Positions 6,307 through 9,733 of a DNA stretch of 9,733 nucleotides are shown piece after piece. The translations under genes were made by a program, and so were the position numbers. The first letter of the stretch is position 1, and every line of letters begins with the position of its first letter. Origin of the DNA: CAYQAJ01 sp964415245 (lineage in GTDB: Bacteria; Planctomycetota; Planctomycetia; Pirellulales; Pirellulaceae); contig CAYQAJ010000200.1 in NCBI GenBank assembly GCA_964415245.1, positions 1 to 9,733 of the forward strand, in the 5' to 3' direction. The notes under the pieces were generated by a model. That model saw nothing but the letters and a program-made list of their open reading frames with translations. It had not been told where the DNA came from and searched no databases.

Positions 6307-7233
6307 ATGATCGTCGATCTCATTCATTGCTCGGCGGCCGACGGATTGCGGCTGGATGGTGCGCTGCACGTGCCGCGCGGCTCGGGCGGTGATTCGAAAT
6401 CGGCGCAAAATGAAGCGCAAAGAGCCGCGCGGGAACCGGCGCCGCTCGACGCACTGCTGTTCTTGCACGGCGCTGCGGCGAACTTCTACGGCTCCCGGCT
6501 CAGCGAGGAGATTACGCCCGCGCTGGTCGATCTGGGCATGGCTGTTCTGTGGGCCAACACGCGTGGGCATGATGCCATGACCACGATCGCTTCGCCCGGT
6601 CCGCGGCGGCGGCAGGGGGCGGCATTTGAGATCGTCGACGAGTGCCGGCTCGACGTGGCCGCCTGGGTCGATTGGCTGGTCGCGTCGGGCTACTCGCGCA
6701 TCGGCCTGGTGGGGCACAGCCTGGGGGCGATCAAGGCCGTGTACGCGCAGGCCCACGCGCCGCACGATGCGGTGAAAGCCGTGATCGCGTTGTCGCCACC
6801 GCGGCTGTCGTACTCCGCGTTTCTCGACGGCGTCAGAAGCGATGAGTTCCGCGCGAACGTCGCTAGAGCCCAGGAACAAGTGGATAGCGGGGATTCGGAC
6901 ACGCTCTTGGAAGTGCGGTTTCCTTTTCCCCTGTTCATCACAGCCGGCGGGTACCTCGACAAGTACGGACCGGCTGAGCGGTACAACATTCTGCGGCTTG
7001 CCGATCGCGTGACGTGCCCCACCTTGTTCTGCTTCGGCTCGATCGAGCTGGCCTCCGGCGGGACGCCGTTCGCCGGACTGTGCGAGGCGCTCGACGAATT
7101 GCCGCGGCACGGGCACGTGCGCGACATCGTCGTCGTGCCCGGCGCCGACCACTTCTACAACGACAAGTGGGCGGAGCTGGCGGTGGAAGTGGCGACGTGG
7201 ATTCGGCGGCGGTTCGCGAAGCGCGGGGGCTGA
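6307..7233 (+). CDS. Alpha/beta-hydrolase fold protein
   Basis: 308 residues from ATG 6307 to TGA 7231-7233. The fold shows an oxyanion-type LFLHGAAANF (51-60), a strand and loop VLWANTRGHDA (80-90), the nucleophile elbow GHSLG with Ser138 (136-140), a candidate acid Glu247 in FGSIELASGG after the late beta strand, and the catalytic His282 in GADHFYND. Serine, acid and histidine occur in the normal order, so it is probably active as an esterase, lipase-like enzyme or other acyl hydrolase. A cap-like insertion spans roughly 165-235. The first 50 residues include a polar, variable linker (24-46). There is no signal peptide, so it is probably cytoplasmic. The Shine-Dalgarno is poor. The gene lies 99 bp after the coiled-coil gene on the same strand and may be read from the same promoter. 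The substrate is unknown; the acid residue is the least certain part of the triad. Confidence 0.88.
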   Translation: MIVDLIHCSAADGLRLDGALHVPRGSGGDSKSAQNEAQRAAREPAPLDALLFLHGAAANFYGSRLSEEITPALVDLGMAVLWANTRGHDAMTTIASPGPRRRQGAAFEIVDECRLDVAAWVDWLVASGYSRIGLVGHSLGAIKAVYAQAHAPHDAVKAVIALSPPRLSYSAFLDGVRSDEFRANVARAQEQVDSGDSDTLLEVRFPFPLFITAGGYLDKYGPAERYNILRLADRVTCPTLFCFGSIELASGGTPFAGLCEALDELPRHGHVRDIVVVPGADHFYNDKWAELAVEVATWIRRRFAKRGG

Positions 7234-7268
7234 GCTGCGCGGCACTTCGACCCAGGCGATCGGCACAG

Positions 7269-7313
7269 TGGACGATATGGACACGATGGACGGTATGGAC
7301 GACATGGACTGTT
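7269..7313 (+). repeat. Five tandem copies of a degenerate 9-bp unit, TGGACNNNN
   Basis: The units are TGGACGATA (7269), TGGACACGA (7278), TGGACGGTA (7287), TGGACGACA (7296) and TGGACTGTT (7305). TGGAC is invariant and the last four bases vary. The phase is exact across 45 bp. The array starts 35 bp after the hydrolase stop. A unit length of 9 bp, with variation confined to part of the unit, would be unusual for simple slippage alone. Confidence 0.85.
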
Positions 7314-7455
7314 AGTGCGAACGTCCGAGATTGCCGCTACCCCTTTGTTAACCCGTTTTTGTTCGGTAACTGCTACCGCTTTGCGAGGTGGTTCACACTT
7401 TCTATTTGGCGCACGATTTGGCGCATCAGCAGCGCTTTCGCCCGGCGCTTGCTGG

Positions 7456-7484
7456 TTGTTTTTCGCAGCCATTCGGGGTATTCT
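7456..7484 (+). promoter_or_regulatory. Putative promoter for the adenylase/dehydrogenase pair
   Basis: TTGTTT (7456-7461, 3 of 6 to the -35 consensus, with the TTG kept) and TATTCT (7479-7484, 4 of 6 to the -10 consensus) are separated by 17 bp. The start would be near 7491, giving a leader of about 80 nt before ATG 7574. The pair is weak but correctly placed. Confidence 0.3.
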
Positions 7485-7562
7485 CAGTGTTGGCTAAACA
7501 CCCCCGCGATTGCCTCTTCCCGCCTTGTAAATCCCCCCCTGTTTTGCGTCGCGCAATGCTCC

Positions 7563-7569
7563 GAGGGAG
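7563..7569 (+). promoter_or_regulatory. Shine-Dalgarno site supporting the start at 7574
   Basis: GAGGGAG at 7563-7569 lies just before ATG 7574, about 6 nt from its AGGG core. It favours this ATG over in-frame start codons upstream at 7388 and beyond. Confidence 0.5.
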
Positions 7570-7573
7570 CCCC

Positions 7574-8707
7574 ATGAGTTCCACCCCAGCCGCCCCCACC
7601 GCCGACCTGGAGAGCCGCGTCCGCCAGGCGCGCGAAAAGCTCGATCAGCACACGTGCGAAATCGTCGCGTGGCACTTTCACGAGTCGAGCGGCTGCCCGT
7701 TCTGGCTCGAAAAGAAGCGGGAGCTGAAGTTCGATCCGCTCAAGGAGATCAAGTGCTTCGCTGACTTGAATAAGTTTCCCGACTTCGAGGACGATTGGCT
7801 CCGCGGCGGACCGGTTCGCCGCTGGGTGCCCAAGGCGTTTGCAGACAAGCCGATCTACGTGTTCGAGACCGGCGGCACGACCGGCATCCCCAAGAGCCGC
7901 GTGGTGATCGAGGATCACTGGATCGACTACGAACTGTTCAGCGAAACGCTGCCCGACAAGTATTTCCCCAAGGGGTCGAACTGGCTGATGCTCGGCCCGT
8001 CGGGTCCGCGGCGGCTGCGATTGGCGGTCGAGCATTTGGCCCAGTATCGCGGCGGCATCTGTTTCTGCGTCGATCTCGACCCGCGGTGGGTCATCAAGCT
8101 GATGAAGAAGCTGTGGATGGACCACCTGGAAGCATACAAGCACCACGTGATCGAGCAGGCGGTCACCATTCTCACGGCCGGGCACGACATCAAGTGCATG
8201 TTCACCACGCCCAAGCTGTTCGACGCCCTGGCCATCGAGCTCGACAAGCGCGGCACCAGCATTCCCGGCGTGGGCATCACCGGCATCTTCTCGGGCGGCA
8301 CCGAGTTCACGCCGCAGTGGACTCGCTATGCCATCGAGGAATTGCTCGGCGGCCCGCCCGAGGAAAGCGGCGTTTACATGACCCCCACCTACGGCAACAC
8401 GCTGATGGGCCTGGCGTGCAGCAAACCGGTTACCGCCGAGGAGAAGTACAAGATCAGCTACTACGCGCCGCAGCCCCGCGCGGCGACCGAGGTAGTCGAC
8501 TTCGACGACACGGACAAGGTGGTCGGCTATGGCGAAACGGGGCGCGTGAAGCTGACGACGCTCACCAAGGAGTTTTTCGTGCCCGGCTTCCTCGAACGCG
8601 ACGAAGGCGAGCGCGAGCCGCCGTACGAGCGCTACCCATGGGATGGAGTGAGCGGAGTGCGGCCGTTTCGAGCGCTGGCTTCCAAAACAACCGTAGGTGT
8701 GTACTAA
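7574..8707 (+). CDS. Acyl-adenylate-forming enzyme (ANL superfamily, LuxE/EhpF-like)
   Basis: 377 residues. The adenylate-forming signature TGGTTGIPKS spans 99-108. Later core motifs are FSGGTEF (239-245), PTYGNTLMG (271-279, in place of the usual YGxTE) and GETGRVKLTTL (320-330). Enzymes of this superfamily activate a carboxylic acid with ATP to an acyl-adenylate. The protein ends soon after FLERD (339-343), so the roughly 100-residue C-terminal subdomain with the catalytic Lys, needed for thioester formation in full-length acyl-CoA ligases, is missing or much reduced. The natural-looking end (PPYERYPWDGVSGVRPF...VGVY) argues against a frameshift. A short adenylating enzyme next to an aldehyde dehydrogenase-type gene (142-bp gap) resembles LuxE with LuxC, or EhpF with EhpG, where an acid is activated and then reduced to an aldehyde. 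The specific acid is not predictable from this sequence. Phenylacetate-CoA ligase-like is the likely automatic annotation. Confidence 0.85.
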   Translation: MSSTPAAPTADLESRVRQAREKLDQHTCEIVAWHFHESSGCPFWLEKKRELKFDPLKEIKCFADLNKFPDFEDDWLRGGPVRRWVPKAFADKPIYVFETGGTTGIPKSRVVIEDHWIDYELFSETLPDKYFPKGSNWLMLGPSGPRRLRLAVEHLAQYRGGICFCVDLDPRWVIKLMKKLWMDHLEAYKHHVIEQAVTILTAGHDIKCMFTTPKLFDALAIELDKRGTSIPGVGITGIFSGGTEFTPQWTRYAIEELLGGPPEESGVYMTPTYGNTLMGLACSKPVTAEEKYKISYYAPQPRAATEVVDFDDTDKVVGYGETGRVKLTTLTKEFFVPGFLERDEGEREPPYERYPWDGVSGVRPFRALASKTTVGVY

Positions 8708-8743
8708 CAATTGAATTCAGTGCTCGCGCGGATTTCGGGTCCA

Positions 8744-8773
8744 TTGGTCATTTGGATTTGGTCATTGGTCATT
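8744..8773 (+). repeat. Short TTGGTCATT direct repeats in the gap before the dehydrogenase
   Basis: TTGGTCATT occurs three times at 8744-8752, 8758-8766 and 8765-8773, the last two overlapping by 2 bp. The longer ATTGGTCATT is perfect at 8743-8752 and 8764-8773. The repeats sit in the 142-bp gap between two genes that probably share a transcript. The composition is visibly less GC-rich than the neighbouring genes. Confidence 0.7.
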
Positions 8774-8837
8774 CGCAGTTCGCGTCGCATCGAATGAGTG
8801 CAAGCGAGACCGAGTCGCACAATCTGAACCAAAGAAC

Positions 8838-8841
8838 AGGG
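8838..8841 (+). promoter_or_regulatory. Shine-Dalgarno site supporting a GTG start at 8850
   Basis: AGGG at 8838-8841 lies 8 nt before GTG 8850. The ATG at 8794 is in a different frame and soon stops, so it is not the start of this gene. Confidence 0.5.
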
Positions 8842-8849
8842 CCCGCATC

Positions 8850-9733
8850 GTGCTCAACATTCCCGTGATCCGCTGGGGCAAGCCGTACGAGTCGCTCGAT
8901 ATCGACGACGTCGTCCACTTCGCCACCGGTGAGCCGATCGCCAAGGTCAGCCAGGCCAACGGCGGCATCATTCAGCGCGACATGCGCCAGGCGCATAAAG
9001 CGCGCGAAGTGTTGCGCCAGATTCCGACCGACCAGCTCATCGGGTGCCTGCAGAAGGCCGCCGACCTGTATCTCTCCGCCACACTCCCCATGGGCGACGG
9101 CACGCAGTCGCCCGACGAGTTCGTGCATCAGCAATCGGCCAGCACGGGTCTGCCCGAGCACATGTGTCGGGCCAACATGAAGAAGAACCACTTCGTGCTG
9201 ACGCGGATGGATCAGATTCTTGACGCGCTGACCCGCGGCCTCGACCTGAAGATTCTCACTCGCGGCTACGGCATGGAGCAGCGCGGCGTGGTGGTGAGCT
9301 ACCAGGCGCAGGCGCCGGTGCTCGGGGCGGTGTTGCCTTCGAACTCGCCCGGCGTTCACACGCTGTGGCTGCCGGTCGTTCCGCTGCAAATGGGGCTGGT
9401 ACTCAAGCCCGGTCCGCAAGAGCCGTGGACTCCGTACCGCATGACGGCGGCGTTCGTGGCGGCGGGCATCCCGGCCGAGGCAATCGCGCTGTATCCCGGG
9501 CTGGGCGAAGCGGGGGCCGCCGTGCTTTCGTCGTGCGAGCGGGCCATGATTTTCGGCGGAACCGCCACGGTGGAGCAGTACAAAGGCAACCCCCGCGTGC
9601 AAGTGCACGGGCCGGGCTTCTCGAAAATTCTCATCGGCGACGATTGCGTCGACCGCTGGCCCGACTACCTCGACCTGATGGTCGACAGCGTTTACGTCAA
9701 CAGCGGGCGAAGCTGCATCAACTGCTCGGGCAT
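8850..9733 (+). CDS. Aldehyde-dehydrogenase-fold acyl reductase (3' truncated)
   Basis: The frame is open from GTG 8850 through the end of the window, 294 residues so far. ALDH marks are VLPSNSPGV (161-169), the cofactor-site strand GLVLKPG with Lys186 (182-188), and NSGRSCINC (284-292), whose Cys289 aligns with the catalytic cysteine of the family motif NxGQxC. Where hydrolytic ALDHs have ELGG with a general-base Glu, this protein has HGPGFSK (253-259). Loss of that Glu is typical of acylating or reducing members such as LuxC and CoA-acylating ALDHs, so the direction is probably acyl to aldehyde. The preceding adenylating enzyme would supply the activated acid. The N-terminal region (1-130) is longer than in classic ALDHs. 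The start choice rests on the Shine-Dalgarno and the lack of another in-frame start nearby. The NAD(H) or NADP(H) preference and the substrate are unknown. Confidence 0.88.
   Translation, partial: MLNIPVIRWGKPYESLDIDDVVHFATGEPIAKVSQANGGIIQRDMRQAHKAREVLRQIPTDQLIGCLQKAADLYLSATLPMGDGTQSPDEFVHQQSASTGLPEHMCRANMKKNHFVLTRMDQILDALTRGLDLKILTRGYGMEQRGVVVSYQAQAPVLGAVLPSNSPGVHTLWLPVVPLQMGLVLKPGPQEPWTPYRMTAAFVAAGIPAEAIALYPGLGEAGAAVLSSCERAMIFGGTATVEQYKGNPRVQVHGPGFSKILIGDDCVDRWPDYLDLMVDSVYVNSGRSCINCSG

Larger units (their letters stand above)
7234..7573. other. 340-bp intergenic region with tandem repeat and promoter
   Basis: This lies between the hydrolase and the adenylating enzyme. It holds a five-copy 9-bp repeat at 7269-7313, an imperfect stem (GTTA-a-CC with GGTAAC, roughly 7348-7371) around a T-rich loop, and a weak promoter at 7456-7484. 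A plus-strand frame continuous with the next gene opens at 7388, but its residues resemble no protein and it spans the promoter, so I treat it as untranslated. Confidence 0.45.

Noticed and set aside
7348..7371. Intrinsic terminator after the hydrolase gene
   Set aside because: The stem is only about six pairs with a bulge, its T-rich stretch is in the loop rather than after the stem, and it lies over 110 bp from the stop.
7484..8710. 408-residue open frame on the minus strand opposite the adenylating enzyme
   Set aside because: It is an antisense shadow of a gene with clear adenylation motifs, and it shows no recognisable domain.
8769..9608. 279-residue open frame on the minus strand at the right end
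   Set aside because: It is antisense to the aldehyde-dehydrogenase-fold gene, which is the convincing frame; its His- and Arg-rich composition is not protein-like.

Overview
The window is GC-rich bacterial DNA and most resembles a planctomycete, probably a Pirellulales-type lineage. That assignment is inference from gene content: a Gfo/Idh/MocA C-terminus of the kind abundant in planctomycetes, a secreted animal-type heme peroxidase, several proteins I recognise only as planctomycete-type conserved hypotheticals, loose gene spacing, and short degenerate intergenic repeats. There are eight protein genes, two of them cut by the window edges. I found no complete rRNA or tRNA gene, no CRISPR array and no insertion sequence.

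Layout. (1) 1-756, plus strand: the C-terminal part of a Gfo/Idh/MocA oxidoreductase. (2) 757-1253: a 497-bp non-coding stretch with a promoter-like TATAAT, an 11-bp hairpin and a fragment resembling the 3' end of a tRNA. (3) 1254-2882, plus: an exported heme peroxidase with a complete set of heme and calcium ligands. (4) 2973-5386, minus: a tightly spaced pair read from right to left, a 206-aa protein of unknown function followed 2 nt later by a SNF2-type ATPase/helicase. This pair converges on the peroxidase gene. (5) 5387-5736: a divergent intergenic region with a good sigma70-like promoter (TCGACA, 18 bp, TATACT) for the next gene. (6) 5737-6207, plus: a 156-aa predicted coiled-coil protein of unknown function. 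(7) 6307-7233, plus: an alpha/beta hydrolase. (8) 7234-7573: a non-coding stretch with five copies of a 9-bp TGGAC repeat and a weak promoter. (9) 7574-9733, plus: an acyl-adenylate-forming enzyme followed by an aldehyde-dehydrogenase-fold protein that runs off the end of the window.

How the genes may work together. The last two genes look like a carboxylic acid reduction module. The first would activate an acid as its acyl-adenylate, and the second would reduce the activated acyl group to an aldehyde through its active-site cysteine. LuxE/LuxC of bioluminescence and the EhpF/EhpG step of griseoluteic acid (phenazine) biosynthesis are the nearest precedents I know. The acid is unknown. This is the most interesting candidate system here. 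The SNF2 enzyme and its 206-aa partner are probably co-translated and may act together on DNA, but the partner has no recognisable domain. The other genes look like single-gene units with no obvious shared pathway.
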